A stretch of DNA of 64,000 nt from an uncultured Eubacteriales bacterium. GTDB taxonomy: Bacteria; Bacillota; Clostridia; Christensenellales; Aristaeellaceae. Below are positions 16,691-25,543 of the stretch, one piece after another. Numbering within the stretch: the stretch's first letter is position 1; each line of letters opens with the position of its first letter. The stretch covers positions 113,664 to 177,663 of the forward strand of contig CACWLP010000003.1 in NCBI GenBank assembly GCA_902761755.1. Direction: 5' to 3'. The notes under the pieces are model-generated. The model was not told the DNA's origin. It saw nothing but the letters and a program-made list of their open reading frames with translations, and made no database searches. Made by a program: the position numbers and the translations under genes.

Positions 16691-17221
16691 ATGAACCTGC
16701 TGCGGCTGTTTTCCCGGAAGCCCATGTTTTCCGACGGGGAGATCGATCTGGTGCTGTCCAATCAGGATGTGTCGGATCCCGATGCAGGCATCGAGGACGG
16801 GTATCTGTTCTGCATCTACCCCGCGGGCACCCGGGATTACGCCGGCTACGTGAGCCTGCGGCTGGGGGAAAGCCCGGCGCTGTATTACCTGGGCCACATC
16901 GGCTACCGGATCGAGGAAAGCCACCGGGGCCGGGGCTATGCGGAGAAGGCCTGCCGCCTGCTGCTGCCGCTGCTGGGCAGGCTGCATCTGGGCAGCGTGG
17001 TGATCACCGCCAATGTGGAAAACGCGCCGTCGCGCCGCACGGCGGAAAAGCTGGGCTGCGCCCTGGAGCGCATCGCGCCGGTGCCGCCGGAATACCGGCT
17101 GATCTGCAGCGGGGCGACGCAGAAGTGCCGCTATATCTGGCGCATGGCGGGTCCGGCGGCGGCATACAATAATCCGATGAGGAGCACGGGAGGGGAAAAT
17201 ATTGATTGCCAGGGGCGCTGA
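16691..17221 (+). CDS. GNAT family N-acetyltransferase
   Basis: Predicted acetyl-CoA-dependent acetyltransferase of unknown substrate. The 176-residue protein has the acetyl-CoA-binding signature HRGRGYAEKAC (R/Q-x-x-G-x-A type, about residues 79-89) following the strand LGHIGYRIEE, and a later asparagine-containing TANVENAPSRRTAEKLG helix typical of the fold. ATG at 16691 follows GAGGTG by 9 bases; a GTG at 16679 is inside that site. The end overlaps the next gene by 20 bases. Confidence 0.8.
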   Translation: MNLLRLFSRKPMFSDGEIDLVLSNQDVSDPDAGIEDGYLFCIYPAGTRDYAGYVSLRLGESPALYYLGHIGYRIEESHRGRGYAEKACRLLLPLLGRLHLGSVVITANVENAPSRRTAEKLGCALERIAPVPPEYRLICSGATQKCRYIWRMAGPAAAYNNPMRSTGGENIDCQGR

Positions 17222-17969
17222 CATCCATGTGGAACAAAAGGGCACCGCGGGGCCGCAGGTGCTGCTTTTGCATGGGTGGGGATGCTCCTGCCGGCATTTC
17301 GACCCCATCGTGCGGGAAATGGAAAAGGATTACCGGCTGACGGCCATCGATTTTCCCGCCCACGGGCAGTCCGGCCGCCCGCCGGAGCCCTGGGGCGTGA
17401 GCGAGTTTGCGGACTGCGTTCGGGACGTCATGGCGCAGACCAGCATCGCGCCCTGCGATATCATCGCCCATTCCTTCGGCGCCCGGGTGGCCCTGCGCCT
17501 GGCGGCGGACAGCCCGGAAATGGTGAACCGGCTGGTGATCACCGGCGGGGCGGGCCTGCGCAAGCCCCGCACCGAGGAGCAGGAAAAACGCAGCGCCGCT
17601 TATCAGAAGAAAAAGCGCGTGCTGCTGGGGCTCGGGAAGGTGCCGCTGGCGGGGGCGCTGGCGGATAAGGCGATGAGAGCGCTGCAGCGGAAATACGGCT
17701 CGCCCGATTACAACGCCCTGGACGACGAAATGAAGAAAACCTTCGTGAAGGTGGTTTCGGAGGATCTGCGGCCGCTGCTGCCCAAGGTGCGGGCGTCCAC
17801 GCTGCTGATCTGGGGGGAAAAGGATACCGAAACCCCCCTGTGGATGGGGCAGGCCATGGAAAAGGAGATCCCCGACGCGGGCCTGGTGGTTTTTGAAAAC
17901 GACGATCATTTCGCTTATCTGCATCAGTGGCCCCGGTTCGTGAAGATCGTACGGGCATTTTTGACATGA
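17202..17969 (+). CDS. Alpha/beta fold hydrolase
   Basis: A 255-residue hydrolase of the alpha/beta superfamily with unknown substrate. The oxyanion region LLHGWGCSCRHFD, the nucleophile elbow AHSFGARVAL (serine nucleophile), a late aspartate in IWGEKDTETPL and histidine in ENDDHFAYLH form the expected catalytic set. TTG at 17202 is taken as start because GGGAGGGG lies about 7 bases upstream and the sequence begins directly with the expected N-terminal strands. It is coupled to the acetyltransferase gene by overlap and followed 16 bases later by the MurF-like gene. Confidence 0.8.
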   Translation: MIARGADIHVEQKGTAGPQVLLLHGWGCSCRHFDPIVREMEKDYRLTAIDFPAHGQSGRPPEPWGVSEFADCVRDVMAQTSIAPCDIIAHSFGARVALRLAADSPEMVNRLVITGGAGLRKPRTEEQEKRSAAYQKKKRVLLGLGKVPLAGALADKAMRALQRKYGSPDYNALDDEMKKTFVKVVSEDLRPLLPKVRASTLLIWGEKDTETPLWMGQAMEKEIPDAGLVVFENDDHFAYLHQWPRFVKIVRAFLT

Positions 17970-17985
17970 AGGAGGCGGCGGAGCG

Positions 17986-19623
17986 ATGGACTGGCTGATG
18001 CTGTACTGGCTTCCCTGCCTGTGCATGGCCGCGGGGATGATCCTTTCCGCCCGGCGGCTGACCCATTATTTCCAGCTGGAAAGCTATCAGTTCCAGGGCT
18101 ATTTCAGGACCCTGCGCCGCCAATGGAAGCGGGCGGCGCTGCCCTGCGTTGCGCTGGCGGCCGGATTTGCCGGGCTGTACGCCCTGCTGGCCTACGGCAT
18201 CGCCGCGGGCCGGGAGATGAACGGCGAAAGGGCGTGGAGCGCGGGCCGGGTGCTGCTGGCGGCGCTGATCAGCGCTTCGTTCACCGGCATGGGCTGGGCG
18301 GTGCGGAAGCTGTCCATGGCCCGGCAGGAAAAGAAAAAGTTCGCCCTCACCGCCCGGATGAAACGGCTGTACGGGGCGCTGGTGACCCTGCTGCTGGCGC
18401 TGATGCTGATCCTGTTCTGCGCGGCGCGCAGGGAGACGGCGGGGATCTTCTTCGCCGCGTCCGCGGCGCTGCTGCCGCTGACCGTGGCCCTCGCCGGGGC
18501 GCTCATCTGGCCGGTGGAGCGGCTGATATTCCACCTGTACTTCCGGGATGCGGAAAAGAAGATCCTGAAAAACGACCGGCTGATCCGCATCGGCATCACC
18601 GGCAGCTACGGCAAAACCAGCACCAAATTCATCCTGGCGGATCTCCTTTCCCAGAAATACAACGTGCTGGCCACCCCGGCATCCTTCAACACCCCCATGG
18701 GCGTCACCCGGATCATCCGGGAGCGGCTGACCCCCGCCCATCAGGTGTTCATCGGGGAGATGGGCGCCCGGCACGTGGGGGAAATCAAAGAGCTGAGCCG
18801 CCTGGTGCATCCCCAGATCGGCATCCTTACCGCCGTGGGGCCTCAGCACCTGGACACGTTCAGGACCCTGGAGCGCATCAAAAAAACCAAGTACGAGCTG
18901 ATCGAGGCGCTGCCGGAGGACGGGCTTTCCGTTTTCCTGGACGACGGGGATATCGTGACGGGCCTGTACCAGCGCACGAAGAAAGCCCGGCTGCTGGCCG
19001 GGAAGGAAGGCGCGGACGCCTGGGCGACGGACGTGGCCGTATCCCCCCAGGGAAGCAGCTTCACATTGCACCTGAAGGAATGGGAGCCGATCGAATGCCA
19101 GACGCAGCTGCTGGGCGAGCATAACATCCGCAATATCCTGCTGTGCGCCCTGGTGGCCAAATACCTGGGGCTCACGCCGGAGCAGATCCGCCGGGGCATC
19201 CTGAACTTAAGGCCCGTGGAGCACCGGCTGCAGCTGATGAAAACCGGGGGCGGCGTCACGGTGATCGACGACGCGTTCAACACCAATCCCCGGTCCAGCA
19301 AGGAAGCGCTGAAGGTGCTTTCCTCCTTCCCGGGGCGGCACGTGATCGTGACCCCCGGCATGGTGGAGCTGGGAGCGGAGGAAGATCAGTACAACGAAGA
19401 TTTCGGGAAAGCCATGGCCAAGCACGTGGATATCGCCGTGCTGGTGGGCAGACGGCATACCGCGCCCATCCGGAAAGGGATGCTGGAGGCCGGATTCCCG
19501 GAAAGCGCCATTTTCACCGTGGGCAGCCTGCAGGAGGCGGTGGGCACCGTCAATTCCCTGATCCTGCCCGGGGATACCGTGATGTATGAAAACGATCTGC
19601 CCGATCATTACAGCGAGCAGTGA
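17986..19623 (+). CDS. MurF-like Mur ligase with N-terminal membrane domain
   Basis: Mur ligases add amino acids to the peptidoglycan precursor; MurF adds D-Ala-D-Ala to the UDP-MurNAc tripeptide. From about residue 200 this 545-residue protein is MurF-like: P-loop GITGSYGKTS (203-212), FNTPMGVTRIIRE, EMGARHVGEIKEL, AVGPQHLDTF, the GEHNIRNILLC central motif and VIDDAFNTNPRS. The usual MurF N-terminal substrate domain is absent; instead residues 1-180 hold about five membrane spans. Position directly before ddl and alr supports a role in D-Ala-D-Ala use. The membrane anchor and missing domain leave the exact substrate open. Confidence 0.82.
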   Translation: MDWLMLYWLPCLCMAAGMILSARRLTHYFQLESYQFQGYFRTLRRQWKRAALPCVALAAGFAGLYALLAYGIAAGREMNGERAWSAGRVLLAALISASFTGMGWAVRKLSMARQEKKKFALTARMKRLYGALVTLLLALMLILFCAARRETAGIFFAASAALLPLTVALAGALIWPVERLIFHLYFRDAEKKILKNDRLIRIGITGSYGKTSTKFILADLLSQKYNVLATPASFNTPMGVTRIIRERLTPAHQVFIGEMGARHVGEIKELSRLVHPQIGILTAVGPQHLDTFRTLERIKKTKYELIEALPEDGLSVFLDDGDIVTGLYQRTKKARLLAGKEGADAWATDVAVSPQGSSFTLHLKEWEPIECQTQLLGEHNIRNILLCALVAKYLGLTPEQIRRGILNLRPVEHRLQLMKTGGGVTVIDDAFNTNPRSSKEALKVLSSFPGRHVIVTPGMVELGAEEDQYNEDFGKAMAKHVDIAVLVGRRHTAPIRKGMLEAGFPESAIFTVGSLQEAVGTVNSLILPGDTVMYENDLPDHYSEQ

Positions 19624-19635
19624 AGGGAGGCAGCA

Positions 19636-20847
19636 ATGAGCAAGATCCAGCTGGGCGTCATCTTCGGCAGCCGCACCTGCGAGCACGAGGTGGCCATCAT
19701 CAGCGCGGTGCAGCTGATGCGGAATGTGAACCGGGAGAAATATGACGTGATCCCCATTTATATCAGCCAGCGGGGCGAATGGTTCACCGGCGCGCCTCTG
19801 ATGGATATCCACACCTATACGCCCTTTGATCCCTTTACGAAGGGCATCGTGCCCGTGCACCTGGACCTGACGGCGGGCAGCGGCGCGCTTTTGCATTACG
19901 TGCCCCCGAAGGGGCTGCTGGGCGGCGGCAGGGAAGAGGTGGTGGCCCGGCTGGACGTGGTGATCCCCGTGATGCACGGCCTCCACGGGGAGGACGGCTC
20001 CGTGCAGGGCGTTCTGGAACTGGCGGGCATCCCTTACAGTTCCACCGGCATCACCGGCTCCGCCGTGGGCATGGACAAGATCGTCATGAAACGGTTTTTC
20101 GCCGGCTGCGGCTTTCCCATCCTGCCGGACGTCGCATTGACCCGCGCCCAGTTCGAGCACGACACCGAGGCCGCCATGAACCGGGTGGAAGAAAAGCTGC
20201 CCTATCCCGTGTTCGTCAAGCCCGCGTGCCTGGGCTCCTCCATCGGCGTAAGCCGTGCGGACGACCGCAAGGCGCTGCGGGAGGCGCTGTCCCTGGCCTT
20301 TTCCTACGACCGGCGGGTGCTGGTGGAAAAGGGGCTGGACCGGCCTATCGAGGTGAACTGCTCCGTGGTGGGCTACGACGGGGAAAGGAAGCCGTCGGTG
20401 CTGGAAATGCCCAACGCAGGGGAAGGATTCCTGGATTTTTCGGAAAAATACCTGGCCGGCAGCGGGAGCAGCAAGGGCATGGCGAGCCTCAAGCGCATCG
20501 TGCCCGCCCCCATCGGGGAGAAGCTGACGAAGGAACTGCAGGAGCTGTCCCTGCGCATTTTCGACGCCATGGACTGCAAGGGCGTGGTGCGCATCGACTA
20601 TATGCTGGACCGGAACAGCGACGACTATTTCATCACCGAGATCAACACCATTCCCGGCTCCCTGGCCTATTACCTGTGGGCGGAAACGGATCTCAAATAC
20701 GACGCGCTGATCGACGAAATGGTGGAATGCGCCTTCCGCGCCCAGCGGGAAAAGGAGCGCAATTCCTTCGCCTACGTTTCGGATATCCTCTCCGGCGTGC
20801 AGCTGGGCGGGAAAACCGGGAAAATGGGCGGAAAAATGAAGCTGTGA
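19636..20847 (+). CDS. ddl: D-alanine--D-alanine ligase family protein
   Basis: ATP-grasp ligase expected to join two D-alanines for peptidoglycan. The N terminus GVIFGSRTCEHEVAIISA, the MHGLHGEDGSVQGVLELAGIPYSSTG block, KPACLGSSIGVSRA and the metal-binding EINTIPGS are Ddl features. At 403 residues it is longer than typical Ddl (about 310-370). The final substrate loop reads NTIPGSLAYYLW in place of the usual NTxPGxTxxS, so the specificity could differ. It sits between the MurF-like gene and alr, 12 bases after the former, which supports the assignment. Confidence 0.85.
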   Translation: MSKIQLGVIFGSRTCEHEVAIISAVQLMRNVNREKYDVIPIYISQRGEWFTGAPLMDIHTYTPFDPFTKGIVPVHLDLTAGSGALLHYVPPKGLLGGGREEVVARLDVVIPVMHGLHGEDGSVQGVLELAGIPYSSTGITGSAVGMDKIVMKRFFAGCGFPILPDVALTRAQFEHDTEAAMNRVEEKLPYPVFVKPACLGSSIGVSRADDRKALREALSLAFSYDRRVLVEKGLDRPIEVNCSVVGYDGERKPSVLEMPNAGEGFLDFSEKYLAGSGSSKGMASLKRIVPAPIGEKLTKELQELSLRIFDAMDCKGVVRIDYMLDRNSDDYFITEINTIPGSLAYYLWAETDLKYDALIDEMVECAFRAQREKERNSFAYVSDILSGVQLGGKTGKMGGKMKL

Positions 20848-20866
20848 CGGCCGGAAGGAGAAGCAG

Positions 20867-21982
20867 ATGCAGTATCGCGGTACCTACATCCGGGTGGACC
20901 TGAGCGCCATTGAGGAAAACACCAGGGCGCTGCGCGCGTCCATCGGGGATACGCCCCACATGCTGGCGGTGGTAAAAGCCAACGGCTACGGCCACGGGCT
21001 GGTGAAGGTGGCCCGGGCGGCGCTGGAAAACGGCGCGGACTGGCTGGGCGTGGCGATCCCCGAGGAGGGCGAGGCCCTGCGCAGCGCCGGCATCGGCGCG
21101 CCCATCCTGGTGCTGGGCGCGGTGAACGGGCGCGGCGCCCAGGCCAGCGTCCGCTTTTCGCTGACCCAGGCGGTGTTCGATGCCGAACGGGTGCGCTGTC
21201 TGGAAAAGGCGGCGGCGGAAATGGACACCGTCGCACGGGTGCATATCAAGTGCGATACCGGCATGGGCCGCATCGGGGTCAGGACGGAAGCGGAGCTCAA
21301 CGCCGTGCTGGAGGAAATCAGGCGTTCGCCCCACGTGCGCCTCACCGGGGCGTTCACCCACTTTGCCGACGCGGACGGCGAGGGGGAGGCGTATTCCCTT
21401 TCCCAGATCCAAAAATTCGACCGGATGCGGGCGCTGCTGCCCCCGGGGATCATCTGCCACGCGGCGGCCAGCGCCGCGGCGGTGCGCTATCCCCAAGCCA
21501 GGTATCAGATGGTGCGGCAGGGGATCTCCCTCTACGGCTGCCCGACCATCCCCACGGAGATCCCCCTGCGGCCGGCCCTGTCCTGGCACACGGAGATCGC
21601 TTATGTGAAAACCGTGGAAAAGGGTGAATGCGTCAGCTACGGCTGCACCTTCCGGGCGGAAAAGGAAACCCGGGTGGCCACGCTGCCCGTGGGCTACGGC
21701 GACGGATACCACCGGGCGCTCTCCGGCAAGGCGCAGGTGCTGATCGGAGGAAAGCGCTGCCCGGTGATCGGCCGGGTGTGCATGGACCAGATCATGGCGG
21801 ACGTGACCGAGGTGCCGGCGAGGGATTGTCAGATCGGCGCTCCGGTGGTATTATTGGGAAGACAGGGCAAAGAGGAGATCCCTGCGGAGGAGATCGCCGC
21901 ATGGGCCGGCACCATCAGCTATGAAATGCTGCTGGCCGCCACCGCCCGGGTGCCGATCCTTTACGTCAACGGAAACGAATAA
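20867..21982 (+). CDS. alr: Alanine racemase
   Basis: PLP enzyme converting L-alanine to D-alanine for peptidoglycan. The 371-residue protein carries the cofactor lysine in AVVKANGYGHGLV, substrate-binding RVHIKCDTGMGRIGV, and the second catalytic tyrosine region VSYGCTFRAEKETRVATLPVGYGDGYHRAL. The C-terminal beta domain contains RVCMDQIMADVT. It is 19 bases downstream of ddl, which uses its product. Confidence 0.96.
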   Translation: MQYRGTYIRVDLSAIEENTRALRASIGDTPHMLAVVKANGYGHGLVKVARAALENGADWLGVAIPEEGEALRSAGIGAPILVLGAVNGRGAQASVRFSLTQAVFDAERVRCLEKAAAEMDTVARVHIKCDTGMGRIGVRTEAELNAVLEEIRRSPHVRLTGAFTHFADADGEGEAYSLSQIQKFDRMRALLPPGIICHAAASAAAVRYPQARYQMVRQGISLYGCPTIPTEIPLRPALSWHTEIAYVKTVEKGECVSYGCTFRAEKETRVATLPVGYGDGYHRALSGKAQVLIGGKRCPVIGRVCMDQIMADVTEVPARDCQIGAPVVLLGRQGKEEIPAEEIAAWAGTISYEMLLAATARVPILYVNGNE

Positions 21983-22006
21983 GGCGCGGAAAGAAAAAGG
22001 GTTGCG

Positions 22007-22810
22007 ATGGAGAAGAAAAACGGCAGAAAACAAAAAAAGCCCCTGGTGTACAAGCCGTATCTGAAGGGAAGCTGGAGCTGGAAGACGATCCTGCTCCGGG
22101 CGCTGCGCGTGGTGGGCTTCTACGGGATGTTCGCGGTGGCGTTCCTGCTGATGGGGTTTGCGCTCCAGATCGAAATCACGGCGCTGCGCTGGGCGGTGAA
22201 CCTGTTCGTGACGGCGGTGTGCGTGCTGGTGGTGTACTCCTCCGGCGCGTCCGACGGCGTGCGGGAAGTGGTGCAGGGGGAGATCGCCTGGGGACAGAAG
22301 GAAAAAGGGAAGCCCGTGGCTGCGGACGATCTGCGCAAATGCTACAATCCCGTCAAGGGCTATCTGGTGTTCGCCTGCGCCGCCGCGGTGCTGCTGGCGC
22401 TGGCGATTCCCCACGCCCTGACCGCCCAGAAGCAGATCTACACCCTGCAGCCGCTGCCCGACTGGGTGGAGGGATACCGGGGGCATGAGGAAATCACGGC
22501 CCCGCTTTCCTATTATCAGCGGGAATACAGCCTCACCGCGGGCGCCGTGGTGCAGATCATCGTTCGGATGGCGATCTATCCCTTCGTCAGCGCCGCGGCG
22601 CTGGACAGCAAGGACGCCATGCTGCTGGTGGACAGGCTGAGCCCGCTGCTGATCCTGCTGCCCGCCCTGGGCTATCCTGTGGGATACCTGACCGGGCCCC
22701 GGAAGCGCGCGGCGGTGCACGGGGATATTTCCGCCAATAACCGCCGCCGGATCCGCCGGGAAAAGAAGGCCCGGGAAGCCCGGAAAGAAAAAAGGAACGA
22801 GTTGATTTGA
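22007..22810 (+). CDS. Hypothetical integral membrane protein
   Basis: A 267-residue protein not recognised as a named family. The N terminus is strongly basic (MEKKNGRKQKKPLVYK), followed by about four to five hydrophobic spans (near residues 28-50, 55-76, 118-140, 184-200 and 213-232), and the C terminus is again very basic (RRRIRREKKAREARKEKR). Both tails are therefore likely cytoplasmic. A short loop with ADDLRKCYNPVKGY lies between the spans. It is transcribed between alr and rsmD with 24- and 4-base gaps; nothing in the sequence gives its function. Confidence 0.7.
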   Translation: MEKKNGRKQKKPLVYKPYLKGSWSWKTILLRALRVVGFYGMFAVAFLLMGFALQIEITALRWAVNLFVTAVCVLVVYSSGASDGVREVVQGEIAWGQKEKGKPVAADDLRKCYNPVKGYLVFACAAAVLLALAIPHALTAQKQIYTLQPLPDWVEGYRGHEEITAPLSYYQREYSLTAGAVVQIIVRMAIYPFVSAAALDSKDAMLLVDRLSPLLILLPALGYPVGYLTGPRKRAAVHGDISANNRRRIRREKKAREARKEKRNELI

Positions 22811-22814
22811 CCGT

Positions 22815-23372
22815 ATGCGGATCATTGCGGGGGAGATGCGCTCCCGGCGTCTGAAGGCCCCGGCGGGGATGGACACCCGCCCCACCGCGGACCGGGTGAA
22901 GGAAGCGCTGTTCAGCATCCTGGGGGCGCGGGTGTACGGCGCAAGGGTGCTGGACCTGTACGCAGGCAGCGGCGCCCTGGCCCTGGAAGCGCTGAGCAGG
23001 GGCGCGGAATACGCCGTGCTGTGCGACTGCGGCCGGGAAGCCTGCCGGGTGATCCGGGAAAACATTGCGGACCTGGGATGCGAACAAAGGGCGCGTCTGA
23101 TGCAGATGCGGGACACGGCGGCCCTGGAGACGCTGAAAAAGAACGGGGAGAGCTTCGATCTGATTTTCCTGGATCCGCCTTACCGCATGGATACCGCTCC
23201 GGTGTGCGCCGCCATTGCAGAAATGGGGCTGCTGCGGGCGGAGGGCGTGATCGTGGCGGAGCACGGGCGGGAGACGCCCCCCGGCGTATCCGCGCCCCTG
23301 ACGCTTTTCGACCGCAGACAGTACGGCGCGGCGGGGCTGAGCTTTTACCGCCAGAGGGAGGATGACCCATGA
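22815..23372 (+). CDS. rsmD: 16S rRNA (guanine(966)-N2)-methyltransferase RsmD
   Basis: Methylates G966 of 16S rRNA (E. coli numbering). The 185 residues start MRIIAGEMRSRRLKAP with the RPTADRVKEALFSIL block typical of RsmD, the SAM-binding LDLYAGSGALALEALSRG and catalytic FLDPPYRMD. ATG 22815 lies close to the previous stop. The end overlaps coaD by 4 bases (ATGA), a pairing conserved in many bacteria. Confidence 0.93.
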   Translation: MRIIAGEMRSRRLKAPAGMDTRPTADRVKEALFSILGARVYGARVLDLYAGSGALALEALSRGAEYAVLCDCGREACRVIRENIADLGCEQRARLMQMRDTAALETLKKNGESFDLIFLDPPYRMDTAPVCAAIAEMGLLRAEGVIVAEHGRETPPGVSAPLTLFDRRQYGAAGLSFYRQREDDP

Positions 23373-23875
23373 AGGAATCTGTCTGCCTCTTTCCCGGCAG
23401 CTTCGATCCGGTGACAAACGGCCATATGGACGTGATCCGCCGGGCGGCGAAGATCTTCGACCGGGTGATCGTGGGCGTTCTGCACAATCCGGACAAGCAG
23501 GGCCTGTTTTCCGTGGAGCAGCGCGTGGCGATGCTGAAAAAAGCCTGTGCGGACATTCCCCAGGCGGAGGTGATCGCCTACGGCGGGCTGCTGGCGGATC
23601 TGACCCGGGAAAAGAATATCCGGGTGGTGATCCGGGGCGTCCGGGGAACGGGCGATCTGGAAAGCGAAACGGCCATGGCCCGGATCAACGGGCAGCTGGA
23701 CCCGGGGCTGGAAACGCTGCTTTTGCCCGCGTCGCCGGGCTGCGGGGAGATCAGCGCCAGCATGGTGCGTCAATTGGCGCAGTTCGGGGCGGATCTGAAG
23801 CCGTACGTGCCCCGCGCTGTGCTGCGGGATATCAGAAAAATGTACGCGGCAAACCGAAAAACTGGGGAGGAATGA
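23369..23875 (+). CDS. coaD: Phosphopantetheine adenylyltransferase
   Basis: Catalyses the fourth step of coenzyme A synthesis. The 168 residues contain the nucleotidyltransferase motif FPGSFDPVTNGHMDVI and the C-terminal SASMVRQLAQFGADLKPYVP typical for CoaD. The middle region reads VRGTGDLESETAMARINGQL, slightly diverged from the usual. Start is coupled to rsmD, and GGGAGG precedes the ATG. Confidence 0.93.
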   Translation: MKESVCLFPGSFDPVTNGHMDVIRRAAKIFDRVIVGVLHNPDKQGLFSVEQRVAMLKKACADIPQAEVIAYGGLLADLTREKNIRVVIRGVRGTGDLESETAMARINGQLDPGLETLLLPASPGCGEISASMVRQLAQFGADLKPYVPRAVLRDIRKMYAANRKTGEE

Positions 23876-23877
23876 AG

Positions 23878-24522
23878 ATGTCAAGCAAGGAACTGGGCGT
23901 GTATGATCTTCTGGACCGGCTGGAGATCCTGGTGGAAAACGCCAAAACGATCCCGCTGTACGGACGCATCGTGATGGACCGGGAGGAATGCAACTCCCTG
24001 ATCCGCAAGATCCGGGACAGCATCCCCACCGATGTGCAGTCGGCCAAAGAGCTGCTGAATATGGAAGGCCAGATCATCAGCGACAGCCGCAAGCAGGCGG
24101 AAGGCATGCTGCGGGAGGCCAACGCCACCGCGCGGCAGACCATTGAAAACGCGGAAACCTCTGCGCGGCAGACCATCGAAAGCGCCAACGCCAAGCTGTT
24201 TGAGGCCAACAACAACGCCGATCTCACCATGAAAAACGCCGCCGACCAGGCCAACGCCATGGTCGCCGACGCTCAAGCCAGGGCCAACGCCATCATTGCC
24301 GACGCCCAGACCCGCGCCCAGCAGATGGTGGCGGACAGCGAGATCGTGGCCCGCGCCACGGCTCAGGCCCAGGATATGCTGGACAGCGCCCACCGGGAGT
24401 GCGAAGCCTACGCCGCCCGGGCCCACGAGGAGGTCAACGCCCTGATGGACCAAGCGGACGCGGCCCTGGCCCAGCAGATGGACGCCCTGCGGGCGCTGAG
24501 GCAGGATCTGAGCGGGCAGTAA
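23878..24522 (+). CDS. Coiled-coil protein of unknown function downstream of coaD
   Basis: A 214-residue protein with a short conserved-looking head (SSKELGVYDLLDRLEILVENA, then PLYGRIVMDREE) and a long alanine-rich coiled coil from about residue 70 to the end. The coil has near repeats such as ARQTIENAE/ARQTIESAN and IADAQTRAQQMVADSE, resembling ATP synthase subunit B or V-type subunit H stalks in composition. Similar genes follow coaD in clostridia and are sometimes annotated as ATPase. Head and coil could suit a DivIVA- or stalk-like scaffold, but that is inference. ATG 23878 is used, 7 bases after GGGGAGG; the ATG at 23872 is too close. Confidence 0.75.
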   Translation: MSSKELGVYDLLDRLEILVENAKTIPLYGRIVMDREECNSLIRKIRDSIPTDVQSAKELLNMEGQIISDSRKQAEGMLREANATARQTIENAETSARQTIESANAKLFEANNNADLTMKNAADQANAMVADAQARANAIIADAQTRAQQMVADSEIVARATAQAQDMLDSAHRECEAYAARAHEEVNALMDQADAALAQQMDALRALRQDLSGQ

Positions 24523-24580
24523 AACAATCGGCTTCCGGGCGGGGATCCCATACGTTTTTCCGCCCGGCGCAAAAAATAGC

Positions 24581-24609
24581 TTGACACGGGACGGCCTTAT
24601 GGATATACT
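24581..24609 (+). promoter_or_regulatory. Promoter of rpmH
   Basis: TTGACA (24581-24586) and TATACT (24604-24609) with a 17-base spacer lie about 85 bases before rpmH. Just upstream, CCGGGCGG and CCGCCCGG (about 24535-24568) form an inverted repeat that may end the preceding transcript, though no T-tract follows. No DnaA box was recognised. Confidence 0.75.
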
Positions 24610-24694
24610 ATAATGGCTGTTTTGTGGTACTATTTGCTCAAAACGCATCAATCCATGCCTCTGGCATGTGCAATAAAAAGGAGTTGTAACGGTT

Positions 24695-24829
24695 ATGAAA
24701 CGCACTTATCAGCCCAAGAAACGCCAGCGCAACAAGGTGCACGGCTTCCGTGCCCGCATGAGCACCAAGAACGGCCGCCGGGTGCTTTCCCGCCGCAGGA
24801 ACCGCGGCCGGAAGGAACTGACGGTCTGA
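24695..24829 (+). CDS. rpmH: Ribosomal protein bL34
   Basis: The 44-residue product begins [19 protein letters not shown] and continues [13 protein letters not shown], an almost invariant L34 sequence. AAAGGAG lies upstream of the ATG. It starts the rpmH-rnpA-yidD-yidC-jag group that in most Firmicutes sits beside the replication origin next to dnaA; here the genes upstream are unrelated, so the origin is not visible. Confidence 0.97.
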   Translation: MKRTYQPKKRQRNKVHGFRARMSTKNGRRVLSRRRNRGRKELTV

Positions 24830-24864
24830 CCGGCCGGCGATCCGGTTTTTCTTGCCTGGCTTAG

Positions 24865-24912
24865 CCCGCCCCCGACGCTTGCCAACGCGCATGGACCCGT
24901 GGGGCGGGTTTT
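24865..24912 (+). terminator. Hairpin with T-tract between rpmH and rnpA
   Basis: CCCGCCCC (24865-24872) pairs with GGGGCGGG (24901-24908) followed by TTTT. It probably lowers read-through from the highly expressed rpmH into rnpA, as is common at this junction. Confidence 0.6.
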
Positions 24913-24947
24913 GCTGTAAAAGGCGGGAAAGAAAAGAGGAAAGCGGC

Positions 24948-25286
24948 ATGGAAAAGCAGCACCGGCTACGGAAAAACGGGCAGTTCCGATACGTCTACAA
25001 AAAAGGCAAAGGAACGGCCTGCCGGGAAATGTCGGTGGGATTCGTGAAAGGCCCGAAGCTGCTGGCCGGCTTCGCGGTGAGCAAGAAAATCGGCAACGCG
25101 GTGACGCGGAACCTGGTCAAGCGCCGGCTGCGGGAAGCGTTCCGGGCGGAAATGCCGCATCTCAAAAGCGGGCTGTACGTGGTGACGGCCCGGGAAGCGG
25201 CTGCCCAGGCCGATTTTTCCAGGCTGAGCGCATCGCTCCGGTATCTGCTCAAGAAGCAGGGCCTTTATCGGGAAGAAACGGCATGA
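24948..25286 (+). CDS. rnpA: Ribonuclease P protein component
   Basis: Protein subunit of RNase P, which matures tRNA 5' ends. The 112-residue basic protein has [15 protein letters not shown] and the RNR-type motif [20 protein letters not shown] 24948 follows AGAGGA; the longer frame upstream from 24852 overlaps the hairpin and is not used. It overlaps yidD by 4 bases. Confidence 0.94.
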   Translation: MEKQHRLRKNGQFRYVYKKGKGTACREMSVGFVKGPKLLAGFAVSKKIGNAVTRNLVKRRLREAFRAEMPHLKSGLYVVTAREAAAQADFSRLSASLRYLLKKQGLYREETA

Positions 25287-25543
25287 AGCGTATCCTGCTT
25301 GCCCTGATCCGGTTTTACCGGCGGCGGATCAGCCCCGGAAAACGGCCCTGCTGCCGCTTCGTGCCCACGTGCTCGGAGTATGCCCAAACGGCGATCCAGC
25401 GCTTCGGCGCCGTCCGGGGCACGGCCCTGGCCGTCCGGCGCATCGCCCGCTGCCGCCCCGGCTGCCCGGGCGGGTATGATCCCGTGCCGGAGGGGCCCAG
25501 CACCATCGTGAGGAGGGACGAAAACAATTGTTCGCAGCGATAG
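25283..25543 (+). CDS. yidD: Membrane protein insertion efficiency factor YidD
   Basis: YidD assists YidC-dependent membrane insertion. The 86 residues carry the family core [31 protein letters not shown] and [13 protein letters not shown] with conserved cysteines. It starts within the end of rnpA and overlaps yidC by 16 bases. Confidence 0.94.
   Translation: MKRILLALIRFYRRRISPGKRPCCRFVPTCSEYAQTAIQRFGAVRGTALAVRRIARCRPGCPGGYDPVPEGPSTIVRRDENNCSQR

Noticed and set aside
24523-24694. Replication origin beside rpmH
   Set aside because: The rpmH-rnpA-yidC order suggests it, but dnaA and DnaA boxes (TTATCCACA-like) are not visible.
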